A stretch of 20,121 bases of DNA from Candidatus Omnitrophota bacterium (GCA_021735115.1 JAIPHQ010000002.1:1-20121); one strand, 5' to 3'. Numbered from the stretch's first letter, positions 1 through 7,495 are shown. Numbers and translations: made by a program. The notes: generated from the letters alone by a model not told the origin.

Positions 1-1480
1 AGATTACCGGTGAATCTAGATGAACTCCATTAGGTAAATCTTCCTCTTTTATCTCATAAGGCTCTTTACAATGCGGACAAAGCTTACGGACTAAACGCTG
101 GGCTATTATCAGCCGCAGCGATGCTGTAACCAGATAAGAGGGAAGGCCAATATCAACTAAGCGGGTAATGGTTGAAGCAGCATCATTGGTGTGAAGGGTT
201 GAAAAAACCAAATGCCCGGTTAAAGCAGCTCGAATAGTCATCTCAGCAGTTTCAAGGTCTCTGGTTTCTCCAACTAAAATTATATCAGGATCCTGTCTTA
301 AAAAAGATCTTAGAGCATTAGCAAAAGTTAATCCAATTTCTGGTTTAACTTGTACTTGATTGATTCCTTTTACTCTATACTCAACAGGATCTTCAGCGGT
401 AATAACATTCTTAGCAGAACTTTTAACCTCATTTAAAGCAGCATAAAGAGTAGTAGACTTACCTGAGCCCGTTGGCCCAGTCAATAAAATCAATCCATAA
501 GATGCATTAAGCCCTTTACGGATCAGCTCAAGTTCTTGAGGCAAAAAACCTAATTTAGCTAAATCAAGGGGAACTCTGCTTTTATCTAAAATACGCAGAA
601 CCACTTTTTCTCCATAAATGGTTGGTAAAGTAGAAACTCTTAAATCTATTAACTTTTTGTTCATCTTTACCATAAACCCTCCATCCTGAGGAAGGCGTTT
701 TTCGGCAATATCCATTTTAGATAAAATTTTAATCCTCGAGATTATCGGTAGATAAAGAGCTTGAGAAGGAGACGGCATATCATATAAAATACCGTCAATA
801 CGGTATCTCAACAACAAAGCGCCGTAACACGGCTCAAGATGAATGTCAGAAGCATTTTCTTCTATCGCCTGCCTTACTATCAAATCAACTAACTTAACAA
901 CAGGAGCTTCCTCAGCCTTTGCAATGATTTTATCTAAACTTAAATCAGTTCCTTCAGACGAAATTTCTTTTATTGTTTCTTCCTGCTTTTGACCGCCTTT
1001 TTCATCAGCAGCTTGAATAGCATCGCGAAAAATCTTTTCTTTTCCGTAAGTTCTTTCAATAGCCCGGCGAATATCCTTGCGGGTAGAAATTACCGGATTA
1101 ATCTCACAACCGGTAATTTTTTTTAAATTATCTATCAAAATTAAATCAAGAGGATCAGACATAACTACTGTCAAAGAATTAAAACTGCGGGAAAGAGGCA
1201 AAACAAGGTTTTTAGCAGCAAAATCACGGGGAATTAACTCTTCTAAGTTCTGATCTGGAACCGGTTTTAATTTTCCCGAAGAAAGAGAAACATAAGGGAT
1301 ATCCAACTGTTTGCTTAAAGCAATTATAATTTGCTCTTGGCTTACATACCCCAGGCTAATTAAAATTTCGCCGAGCTTACCTCCCTCTTTCTCTTGTAAT
1401 GAAACTGCCTCATCAAGCTGTTTTAAGGTAATTAAGCCTTCATCAATTAAAATATCTCCTATTTTTTTATAACGTGCCAT
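1..1480 (-). CDS. pilB: Type IV pilus / type II secretion assembly ATPase (PilB/GspE family), C-terminus cut by window edge
   Basis: This is a hexameric cytoplasmic ATPase that powers pilin or pseudopilin assembly. I translated it from the ATG at 1480-1478; about 493 codons are inside the window and the 3' end lies beyond base 1. The N-terminus (about residues 6-58) carries two tandem MshEN-type motifs, KIGDIL...LQ and KLGEIL...KQ, separated by five residues. Walker A GPTGSGKST is at residues 335-343, followed by an Asp-box/Walker B region (DPDIILVGETRD, about 398-409) and the His-box (GHLVFSTLHTNDA). A CPHC pair near residue 470 is the first half of the family's tetracysteine zinc site; the second half would be past the edge. 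It starts 3 nt after the secretin stop, so it is the last visible gene of the pilus operon. PilB and GspE cannot be separated by sequence here. The MshEN domain fits either PilB or MshE-like motors. Confidence 0.93.
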   Translation of the reverse strand, partial: MARYKKIGDILIDEGLITLKQLDEAVSLQEKEGGKLGEILISLGYVSQEQIIIALSKQLDIPYVSLSSGKLKPVPDQNLEELIPRDFAAKNLVLPLSRSFNSLTVVMSDPLDLILIDNLKKITGCEINPVISTRKDIRRAIERTYGKEKIFRDAIQAADEKGGQKQEETIKEISSEGTDLSLDKIIAKAEEAPVVKLVDLIVRQAIEENASDIHLEPCYGALLLRYRIDGILYDMPSPSQALYLPIISRIKILSKMDIAEKRLPQDGGFMVKMNKKLIDLRVSTLPTIYGEKVVLRILDKSRVPLDLAKLGFLPQELELIRKGLNASYGLILLTGPTGSGKSTTLYAALNEVKSSAKNVITAEDPVEYRVKGINQVQVKPEIGLTFANALRSFLRQDPDIILVGETRDLETAEMTIRAALTGHLVFSTLHTNDAASTITRLVDIGLPSYLVTASLRLIIAQRLVRKLCPHCKEPYEIKEEDLPNGVHLDSPVI

Positions 1481-1483
1481 AGT

Positions 1484-3031
1484 TTAATCTTTGTAGCTTA
1501 TTGTATATCTATCTAAAGTACCTCTAACTGATTCCTGCCGGCTGGGATGATATTGTTCTCTTTTTAATAGACTTAACCCACTTTGCTTTTTGGCAAAATA
1601 ATTATTTTGTATTATTTTGGGTGTAATGAAAACCATAAGCTCCCTATCACCGGTGCCTGTACTATCTTTATGCCTAAATAAAGCCCCTAACAAAGGAATA
1701 TCTCCTAAAAACGGGACCTTACTTATAATTTCATTTTCATCATTTCTAATTAGGCCTCCTAAAAGCAAAGTTTCTCCTTCTCGAAGCCTAACCACCGACC
1801 GAGTACTTCTATCCTGGATATTTTTGAAAGTATTATTCTGCTCATCGGTAAAATCTGAGTCTGTCGTATCCACTACCGAAGGATGAACAATTAAAGTAAT
1901 TTCATCGGTTGAAGGCACAACTTGAGGCGTTACCCGCAAAGTTACTCCAGAACCTTTATAATTTCCTACATCAGAAATTCTTTGTGCTTCAGTTGACTGA
2001 ATATTGCCATCATCATCATATTCTACTTTTGTTCCAATTACCTCATCAGTTATAACATCAATTTCTGCAGTTTCGTTATTAAGAGTTAAAATCTTTGGCC
2101 GAGCCAGAATTTTTGCAGTTGTATCCCGCTGATAAAATTCTGCAAGCAAATCATTATCAGTTAGATCAACTGTCGCTGTCCTCCAGGGAATCGGGCCTTT
2201 ATTAGGTGAAAAAGTAGCTGGAAAAGGCGTAAATAAACTAGAAACTCCAGCTGTTATGCCCTGGGTACCATATTGAAACCCTATTCTATCAACTACATCC
2301 TTGCTCACATCAAGAATTTCAACTTCAATCATAACCTTTAAGGGAGCGATATCTATCTTATTCATAACTTCATCAATTATCGGAAATTGAGAAGGTACAT
2401 CAACCACAACTAAACTGTTGGTAAAAGAATTTTCAATAACTTTTCCCTGAGCAGTTATAACTCCTTCAATAATTTCTTTTAAACTGCTTTTTTTATCATC
2501 AGTTTGGCTTTCTTCACCACCCTCGTCGCCCAAAGCGCCTCTTTCTTCAAGAATCTTATCAATTTCTGTCTGCATCCTCGAACTTTTAACTCTTGCATGT
2601 TTTAGATGATAGACCTTGGTCCTAAGTTCTATATCTGGTTTTCCCATCTCTTTTACTACAAACATTTTAGCTTCCGGATAAAATTCATAAGCTAAATTAT
2701 TAGCTTCAAAAAGAATATCCATAGCTTCCTTAAGCGGCACTTCGTTTAAATAAGCAGTAAGACTTCTTTTTCTTACCGCTTCTGTAGATATAAAATTAAG
2801 GCCGGTTTGCCGCGAAAGCATCTTTAAGACATCAACCAATTGTGCTCCTTCTAAATCTAGGGAAACTTCCTCCTGAGATGAAAAAAGAAAGTAATCTCCA
2901 TAAATATCAGAAAAAGATAAATCGGCTCGTTCTTTCCTGTCATTAGGCCGATACCTGCTCCATTCTTGGCCAAAAACAGAGACCATTGTAATCAAAAAAA
3001 TAACTATTAAAAAAGAACTCAATCTTTTCAT
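1484..3031 (-). CDS. Secretin (PilQ/GspD family outer-membrane channel)
   Basis: This forms the multimeric outer-membrane pore of a type IV pilus or type II secretion system. The 515-residue protein starts with a signal peptide (hydrophobic residues 5-20, likely cleavage near G21/Q22). An STN/N0-like domain covers about residues 55-125, where LVDVLKMLSRQTGLNF is typical. An N1-type domain at about 136-230 is interrupted by an acidic low-complexity insert at about 164-185. The secretin beta-domain covers about 230-475 and includes the family hallmark VPFLGDIPLLGALF followed by ELMVFITPKII. About 40 residues trail after it, with no obvious pilotin-binding S-domain. The protein is short compared with Pseudomonas PilQ and lacks AMIN domains, so it resembles the compact secretins of many environmental phyla. 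It overlaps the preceding pilP-like gene by 4 nt (ATGA) and has a strong Shine-Dalgarno. Confidence 0.93.
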   Translation of the reverse strand: MKRLSSFLIVIFLITMVSVFGQEWSRYRPNDRKERADLSFSDIYGDYFLFSSQEEVSLDLEGAQLVDVLKMLSRQTGLNFISTEAVRKRSLTAYLNEVPLKEAMDILFEANNLAYEFYPEAKMFVVKEMGKPDIELRTKVYHLKHARVKSSRMQTEIDKILEERGALGDEGGEESQTDDKKSSLKEIIEGVITAQGKVIENSFTNSLVVVDVPSQFPIIDEVMNKIDIAPLKVMIEVEILDVSKDVVDRIGFQYGTQGITAGVSSLFTPFPATFSPNKGPIPWRTATVDLTDNDLLAEFYQRDTTAKILARPKILTLNNETAEIDVITDEVIGTKVEYDDDGNIQSTEAQRISDVGNYKGSGVTLRVTPQVVPSTDEITLIVHPSVVDTTDSDFTDEQNNTFKNIQDRSTRSVVRLREGETLLLGGLIRNDENEIISKVPFLGDIPLLGALFRHKDSTGTGDRELMVFITPKIIQNNYFAKKQSGLSLLKREQYHPSRQESVRGTLDRYTISYKD

Positions 3032-3366
3032 CTTGCCTCCCTTTTCTTAACTTCTTTTTTGAAAATCTTACCAGAATAAGATATATAAACGATATTTTCT
3101 TTTATTTTAAATATGGCTGCATCCAAATCTTTAATTTTATCTCCAACATAATAAACTTCACTATTAATTATCGTCTGGGGTGAATCAGATCCCCATAAAA
3201 CCGCTTCGACGACTACCCAATCCGGAAGTGATACCCTTTCCTGGAAACGTCTTTGCTGAGTAGGCTCTTTTGCCTCTTCTTCCGGTAAAACTGATTCAAA
3301 AGGACCCCTAGCCCAACTAAAAAAAATAATTGATATACCTACCAGCATAAAAACTAAAATTTTCAT
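3028..3366 (-). CDS. PilP/GspC-like periplasmic linker protein
   Basis: This 112-residue protein probably links the inner-membrane platform to the secretin. Residues 1-19 form a hydrophobic signal or anchor segment, followed by a charged, Pro/Glu/Gln-rich linker (about 25-45). A small beta-rich domain spans about 48-108 (LPDWVVVEAVLWG ... VYYVGDKIKDLDAAIFKIKENIV), in the pattern of the PilP or GspC homology region. The signal segment has no lipobox cysteine, unlike the classic PilP lipoprotein, so membrane anchoring through an uncleaved helix, as in GspC, is possible. The call rests largely on gene order, size and the beta-strand pattern, since the family is poorly conserved. It overlaps both neighbours by 4 nt (ATGA at each junction), which implies translational coupling. 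Confidence 0.75.
   Translation of the reverse strand: MKILVFMLVGISIIFFSWARGPFESVLPEEEAKEPTQQRRFQERVSLPDWVVVEAVLWGSDSPQTIINSEVYYVGDKIKDLDAAIFKIKENIVYISYSGKIFKKEVKKREAR
3036..3041 (-). promoter_or_regulatory. Strong Shine-Dalgarno of the secretin gene
   Basis: GGGAGG sits 4 nt before the ATG at 3031, inside the end of the upstream pilP-like gene. It stands out because most gene starts in this window show no clear Shine-Dalgarno. It fits a need for high secretin output in addition to coupling through the ATGA overlap. Confidence 0.7.
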
Positions 3367-3872
3367 TTTTCAACCAATACAGCCTTTAAATCAAGGTTTA
3401 CCCTCAATTCTTTATCCTTCGCTTTTCGCAAGGACATATTTTTTATATCTATATTTCTTTTCTCAAGCTCTGCAATAAAATTTACTAAATCTTTATAAGA
3501 AGAATCTAACCCTAGTTGGATAACCGCTTCTTGGTAAAAATCTTTTTCTCTTCTTGAAGTCCTTAAAGAATCGATAGTTACATTTGTATTTTTAGCTTTT
3601 TCTTCTACATATCTTTTAAAAGCTATGGAGTTGTCTTTAAAAAAAACATCCACTAGTTGATTATATTTATTTTTTGCTTCCTCCCATCTTTGCAGCTCAG
3701 TTTTTGCCTGTTCTAAAGCCTTCTCTTGGTCTTTTATTTTTCTTAAATCGTTTTGATAACCGCTATAACTATTATTAACAAATAATAAAGCAGCAATAAT
3801 CACCACGCTAACAGCAACTATATTTTTATACTGGAGTAAGTCTTTAATATCAGTTTCTGATAAGTCTTTCAT
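3363..3872 (-). CDS. PilO/GspM-like inner-membrane platform protein
   Basis: This 169-residue bitopic protein has a short cytoplasmic N-terminus, one transmembrane helix (about residues 17-34, IVAVSVVIIAALLFV) and a periplasmic coiled coil (about 38-75, rich in K/E/Q). A C-terminal alpha-beta domain (about 85-169) has the layout of the ferredoxin-like fold of PilO and GspM. This topology plus its place between the PilM-PilN protein and the PilP-like protein makes the assignment. Sequence similarity alone would be weak. PilO pairs with PilN in the periplasm to form the alignment complex. It begins 8 nt after the pilMN stop and ends in an ATGA overlap with the next gene. Confidence 0.8.
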   Translation of the reverse strand: MKDLSETDIKDLLQYKNIVAVSVVIIAALLFVNNSYSGYQNDLRKIKDQEKALEQAKTELQRWEEAKNKYNQLVDVFFKDNSIAFKRYVEEKAKNTNVTIDSLRTSRREKDFYQEAVIQLGLDSSYKDLVNFIAELEKRNIDIKNMSLRKAKDKELRVNLDLKAVLVEK

Positions 3873-3880
3873 AAAATCTC

Positions 3881-5374
3881 TTAATACAAATTTACTACAA
3901 ATTTAGTTACAGTAAAATCTCTAATCTTCTCTCTATCTGTAGATGTAGCTTCAACAATATTAAATAATGAGTTCACAGATTCCTCTGCTCTTAAATTACT
4001 AACAAAATCATTAACTGCTAACCTTTCTTGATAATCATCAGCTCTATAAATATATCCTCTAATCTCAACACTATATTTTTCTTCTAGTCTCCTGGACACA
4101 TTAATCAAATCTAACCACATCTTATCTGGAATGACACCTTTATCAACAAATAGGCTTAAAAAATTAGATAATTTTATGCTTTTTTCTTTTAATTGTTTCA
4201 ATTGTTTTATCTTATTAAGTTTTTTATCGGTGGCTATTTTTATATTTTGCCATCCTAGCTGCTGCAGCTGTTCAGGCAAATTTAAAGTTTTTTCTTTTTT
4301 CTTTAACTCATCTTCAGCCAAAGACAATATATTATTAAAAAACAGTGAAATCAAAAAACAAGCAATTACAGCTACAGCCGCCACTGAGCCAATCAATCCC
4401 CAGCGCCAATCAACTCCGCCAGAGAAGGAAGCTTCGGCTTTTTTGGTTTCTTCAAACTCCTTTAAAACCGGACTAAACTTATAAGGATAATCATTTCTTG
4501 AAGCACAACCTAAAGCTTTTAAATTTTCTGTTGAAGCCTCCTGACGTGAAGTTAATTCATAAGGAACAACCTTTCTAACATCTAACAAAAGAGCCTTTTT
4601 TAGCAAATCAACTAAACTGTCTAATTCAGATTGATCTGACACAACAAACATTTTATCTAACTTTCCGCTTTTAAATTCTCTGCGAAAATACTGGAAAGAA
4701 AAGTTTACTGCTTCCACAAAATGCTCTAAATCTAGTTTTCCTTCCTTTTCCTTTATATTTAAATAACGATTAAATACCGGAAGGTCATTTTGAAAAAAAG
4801 TTAAATACACTTCTTGTGAAGTTAAATCCAGTAAAACAAAATTCTGTACATCTTTAGTCTCTTTTTTTGATTTTAACATACGCGCCAAAGACAGACAGCC
4901 TGGCTCTATAGTTGCCGCCTCAAGCTCAATATTAGATAAAATCTTTTTGGTTTGTTCTAAACTGCTTTTCCTAATACCAATAAAAGAAACACTAACTTTT
5001 TTTTCTTTGGGAATTCGGTTAAATTGATAATCCCAAACTAACTCTTCAGGCTTAAAAGGGATATACTTTTCAATTTCATAAATAAGAGAAGCTTCAATCT
5101 CTTTTTTCCCCATCAAAGGCATCTCTAGAGACCGAATTATAAAATCACGGTCTGCCAAGCTAAGATCTATTACTTTACTGTCAATGTTCGCCTGGCGCAA
5201 ACTTTTTCTAATCAAAGCTTGCCAATGCAAATTTTCATCTAAGCTTTCAGTTTCTCTGGCTTCAATTGAAGAAATATCATTGCTTCCCAAAAAAAGTAAA
5301 TTTTTACCTTCTTTTAAAGCCAATCCTACTAAACTTGTCCCTAAATATAATCCTACTTTTTCTTTTTTAGTCAT
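3881..5374 (-). CDS. PilM-PilN fusion protein (GspL-like architecture)
   Basis: This single 497-residue reading frame covers what are usually two genes. Residues 1 to about 300 are a PilM-type actin-like domain: the glycine-rich phosphate loop VGLYLGTSLVGLAL at 7-20, then EMPLMGKKEIEASLIYEIEKYIPF, the classic PilM signature (about 84-107). After a linker comes one transmembrane helix at about 327-346. A periplasmic coiled-coil stretch (about 350-400) and a PilN-like ferredoxin-fold region (about 415-497, WLDLINVSRRLEEKYSVEIRGYIY) follow. In Neisseria, Thermus and Pseudomonas these are separate proteins joined by a PilN peptide binding PilM. In type II systems GspL is naturally such a composite. 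It starts 4 nt after the HTH gene and has no clear Shine-Dalgarno, so coupling to that gene is likely. Confidence 0.88.
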   Translation of the reverse strand: MTKKEKVGLYLGTSLVGLALKEGKNLLFLGSNDISSIEARETESLDENLHWQALIRKSLRQANIDSKVIDLSLADRDFIIRSLEMPLMGKKEIEASLIYEIEKYIPFKPEELVWDYQFNRIPKEKKVSVSFIGIRKSSLEQTKKILSNIELEAATIEPGCLSLARMLKSKKETKDVQNFVLLDLTSQEVYLTFFQNDLPVFNRYLNIKEKEGKLDLEHFVEAVNFSFQYFRREFKSGKLDKMFVVSDQSELDSLVDLLKKALLLDVRKVVPYELTSRQEASTENLKALGCASRNDYPYKFSPVLKEFEETKKAEASFSGGVDWRWGLIGSVAAVAVIACFLISLFFNNILSLAEDELKKKEKTLNLPEQLQQLGWQNIKIATDKKLNKIKQLKQLKEKSIKLSNFLSLFVDKGVIPDKMWLDLINVSRRLEEKYSVEIRGYIYRADDYQERLAVNDFVSNLRAEESVNSLFNIVEATSTDREKIRDFTVTKFVVNLY

Positions 5375-5378
5375 ATTT

Positions 5379-5561
5379 TTATTTTTGCATATCTTTAAGC
5401 CATTTATCTATATATGTTCTGTCAAATCTCCAAACCTTGCCAATTTTTATTCCGGAAATTTTCTTCTGATGCAGCCAATTATAGATAGTTTGCTTTTGCA
5501 AACCTAGATAATCAGCTAATTCTTCAACAGTCATTAAACGTGGTAATCTTTTTTTCTTCAT
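5379..5561 (-). CDS. Small excisionase/MerR-like helix-turn-helix protein heading the pilus operon
   Basis: This 60-residue protein is almost entirely one DNA-binding domain of the HTH_17 (excisionase, winged MerR-like) family. MTVEELADYLGLQKQTIYNW (residues 10-29) is the helix-turn-helix, GIKIGKVWRF the wing, and DRTYIDKWL the final helix. It has no effector domain. The ATG at 5561 has a Shine-Dalgarno AAGGTG 4 nt upstream and a strong promoter about 26-54 nt upstream. It lies 4 nt before pilMN, so it is the first gene of the pilus operon. A regulator of that operon, possibly autoregulatory, is the natural guess, but only position supports it. No integrase or phage gene is nearby, so a true excisionase role is unlikely. 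Confidence 0.85.
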   Translation of the reverse strand: MKKKRLPRLMTVEELADYLGLQKQTIYNWLHQKKISGIKIGKVWRFDRTYIDKWLKDMQK

Positions 5562-5586
5562 TTTACACCTTTTTGCATATGTTTAT

Positions 5587-5615
5587 ATTAAAAACGTTAT
5601 GTTATCCATTGTCAA
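5587..5615 (-). promoter_or_regulatory. Sigma-70-type promoter for the HTH-pilus operon
   Basis: On the minus strand, TTGACA (5615-5610, perfect -35) is followed after exactly 17 bases by TTTAAT (5592-5587, 5 of 6 matches to TATAAT). Transcription would start near 5580, giving a leader of about 20 nt before the HTH gene's Shine-Dalgarno and ATG. Short repeats of ATAAC lie around and inside the spacer (for example GATAACATAACG and TTATAACAAATTATA just upstream) and could be operator half-sites. This is the best promoter I can see in the window. Confidence 0.75.
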
Positions 5616-5670
5616 GTATAATTTGTTATAATTTTTAATAATCTCCTATATATTGTAGTTGTTTAGCATA

Positions 5671-5688
5671 CCCCCAATATCTTGGGGG
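5671..5688 (-). terminator. Hairpin after pgeF, possible end of the housekeeping transcript
   Basis: A perfect 7-bp inverted repeat (CCCCCAA / TTGGGGG) encloses a 4-base loop. It sits 28 nt downstream of the pgeF stop and upstream of the pilus promoter, where a transcript should end. It lacks the run of T residues expected of an intrinsic terminator on either strand, so it could be a 3'-end stabiliser or operator instead. Confidence 0.4.
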
Positions 5689-5715
5689 ATAAATAGGTTA
5701 AATTACCGATATATT

Positions 5716-6405
5716 TTAATTAATTCCGATAAAGGAGAGATTGCGCTGGATGGTCTTATTCTTTCTATAAGAAAAAAAATTATGCTTTGAGCAGAAACTA
5801 CATAGGCCTAAATCAAAAAAATTATCTTTATTGAGGCCTTTAGAGATTAATTGATCTTTGGCAAATTGAACTGGATTAAAAAAAACTCCTTTTAGAGTTA
5901 TTTTTAAATAAGGAGATAATTCTTCAAATTTCCTAAATTCATTTCCAACCTGATAACAGCAACTGCGCAAGCCTAACCCTGCTACTACCTTAAAATCAGC
6001 TAAATTAAAGGGAATATTTTTTAATATTCCTTTTTTAGCCGGCCGCCAACCCATATGGATAACACCAATAAGATGATCCTTATTTGCAAAAAGCAAAGGA
6101 AGACAATCTGCAGTTTTTACAACCAAAAAATGATTCTTACCTTTAGTAAATAACCCATCAGCCTGATAAAAGCCCGGTTTTTGGATAACAACCACCTTAG
6201 GTGAATGCTTCTGATCCATATAGCTAAAACTAGCCTCTTTACCTATATATGATAATAACCGGTTAAAATCAGAAGGGAGTTGCCCGGATAAAGAAGAATT
6301 GGTAAATCCAGCAGTTATTTTAGCAGAAAAAATATTATCAATAAAAAAACAGGCTTTATTCTCAATTAATTTATTATTTTTATTGATAAAATTATTGTTT
6401 AACAA
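5716..6405 (-). CDS. pgeF: Laccase-domain protein, PgeF/YfiH family (peptidoglycan editing factor)
   Basis: This 229-residue member of the YfiH/DUF152 family was once called polyphenol oxidase. It is now linked in E. coli to removing wrongly incorporated amino acids from peptidoglycan precursors, and related proteins act as purine nucleoside phosphorylases. The three metal-site residues are visible: His67 in QKHS (family QVHG), Cys101 in TADCLPLLF, and His117 in IHMGWR. GLRSCCYQVG matches the family's GPCCYEVG segment. The frame opens at a TTG (6405) just inside the end of the DUF167 neighbourhood. No ATG is available upstream because an in-frame TAG lies at 6420-6418, and I see no Shine-Dalgarno, so the exact start is uncertain. 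It is the last gene before the hairpin and pilus promoter. Confidence 0.88.
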   Translation of the reverse strand: MLNNNFINKNNKLIENKACFFIDNIFSAKITAGFTNSSLSGQLPSDFNRLLSYIGKEASFSYMDQKHSPKVVVIQKPGFYQADGLFTKGKNHFLVVKTADCLPLLFANKDHLIGVIHMGWRPAKKGILKNIPFNLADFKVVAGLGLRSCCYQVGNEFRKFEELSPYLKITLKGVFFNPVQFAKDQLISKGLNKDNFFDLGLCSFCSKHNFFSYRKNKTIQRNLSFIGIN

Positions 6406-6409
6406 AATG

Positions 6410-6628
6410 TTATCTATCTACTTTAATTATCTTATCCCGTATTTTATGCCCACTTACTATCAAGATATTTCTCTTTTTAATGCCTAGATGATCCGCTAAA
6501 ACTTCTTTTAACTGTTTGTTAGCCTTACCGTCTCGGGCTGAAGCAGTAAGATATACCTTTGCTGGTTGACCTGATAAGTTTACTCTTATCTTTTTAGCAT
6601 TAGGAATAACTCTAATCTTAAGTTTCAC
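6410..6628 (-). CDS. yggU: DUF167 / YggU family protein
   Basis: This 72-residue protein matches the small DUF167 (YggU) family: PNAKK near the N-terminus, then ARDGKANKQLKEVLADHLGI and a final SGHKIRDKIIKV, which is the family's G-x(3)-R-x-K element. The biochemical role is unknown. It often sits near yggS/yggT and envelope genes, and here it is next to pgeF. Translation appears to begin at a GTG (6628) that overlaps the last 11 nt of rmuC, with AAAAGG just upstream. Confidence 0.85.
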   Translation of the reverse strand: MKLKIRVIPNAKKIRVNLSGQPAKVYLTASARDGKANKQLKEVLADHLGIKKRNILIVSGHKIRDKIIKVDR

Positions 6629-7484
6629 CTTTTTTATTCTCGATAGTTTTTAACTGTAGCGATACACTCTCTATCTTTTGATTTAAATCTTGATATTTTA
6701 AACTTGCTGAACGCAAATGAGTTCCTAATACCCTATAATCTTTGATGAAAGCTCCTACATCTTTTTCAAGCCTGCCTAATATATCATAAATTTGCTTTGC
6801 ACTTTTTTCGATTCTTAAAGCTCTAAATCCAATACATAGGGTTTTTAAATAAATATATAAGCTATTTGGCCCCGTAATAAATACATTGTTAGCCCGGGCA
6901 AAATCTAGCAAATTAGTATCTGTAATTATAAAATAATATACACTCTCAGAGGGAACATACATCAAAGAAAAATCAACTGTACCTTCATCCGGATAAATAT
7001 ATTGAGAGGTCTCTAAAATTCTTTTTTTTATACTTTCAATGCACGTTTTGCGTTTTTGTTTTTTTTCACCTTCGTCTGCTTCAATATAATTTCTAAAAGT
7101 ATCCAAAGAAAACTTTGCATCAATGGGAACAAGAGCTTCCGGTAGCTTCACCGCAAAGTCAACTCTTTTGCCATCTCTAAATGTGTATTGAGTCAATATA
7201 GTTTCATCAGGCAGCACTTCCCGTAATAAATTCTCAACTAGGTTTTCCCCTAAAGCACCCCGTTTTTTTGTAGGTATTAAGATATTCTGGAAAGTTTTGG
7301 TAAGACTGTGGATTTCTTTGCTCTCTTTATCTAGGCCCCCCATTTTTTCATATAATTTTGTTAATTGAGAAAAAATAGAATTAAAAGAATTAAGATAGTT
7401 AATGGGTTTTTTTAGATAAATTAGCAAAATGGTAAGAATTATAACTAAAACAAAAAGCAAAATAAAAAGAAGAATTGTTTCCAT
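6618..7484 (-). CDS. rmuC: RmuC family DNA recombination protein, short form
   Basis: RmuC proteins limit rearrangements at inverted repeats and carry a restriction-endonuclease-like core. This 288-residue version has an N-terminal transmembrane helix (residues 3-24) and a short helical region. The conserved core begins at about residue 77: RGALGENLVENLLREVLP, then VDFAVKLPEALVPIDAKFSLDTF and DFSLMYVPSESVYYF. A C-terminal helical tail follows. It lacks most of the long coiled coil present in the E. coli protein (about 475 residues), so it is a compact membrane-anchored form. ATG at 7484 follows the coaC stop by 11 nt without a clear Shine-Dalgarno. Its company with addAB in the same run of genes fits a recombination role. 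Confidence 0.9.
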   Translation of the reverse strand: METILLFILLFVLVIILTILLIYLKKPINYLNSFNSIFSQLTKLYEKMGGLDKESKEIHSLTKTFQNILIPTKKRGALGENLVENLLREVLPDETILTQYTFRDGKRVDFAVKLPEALVPIDAKFSLDTFRNYIEADEGEKKQKRKTCIESIKKRILETSQYIYPDEGTVDFSLMYVPSESVYYFIITDTNLLDFARANNVFITGPNSLYIYLKTLCIGFRALRIEKSAKQIYDILGRLEKDVGAFIKDYRVLGTHLRSASLKYQDLNQKIESVSLQLKTIENKKGET

Positions 7485-7495
7485 ATCAATTTTTG

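Noticed and set aside
1617..1886. Plus-strand open frames over 60 codons (also at 4131-4484, 5184-5507, 15137-15397, 18389-18595 and others)
   Set aside because: Each lies antisense to a well-supported minus-strand gene and its translation shows no recognisable domain, so these are chance frames.
5379..5561. Excisionase of an integrated phage or genomic island
   Set aside because: The domain is of the excisionase family, but there is no integrase, attachment-like direct repeat or phage gene near it. It is tightly linked to pilus genes.
5716..6405. PgeF missing its first metal-binding histidine
   Set aside because: Aligning QKPG (residues 75-78) to the family QVHG suggested a loss. The better match is QKHS at 65-68, followed by VVVI, which keeps His67. 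All three metal residues are present.
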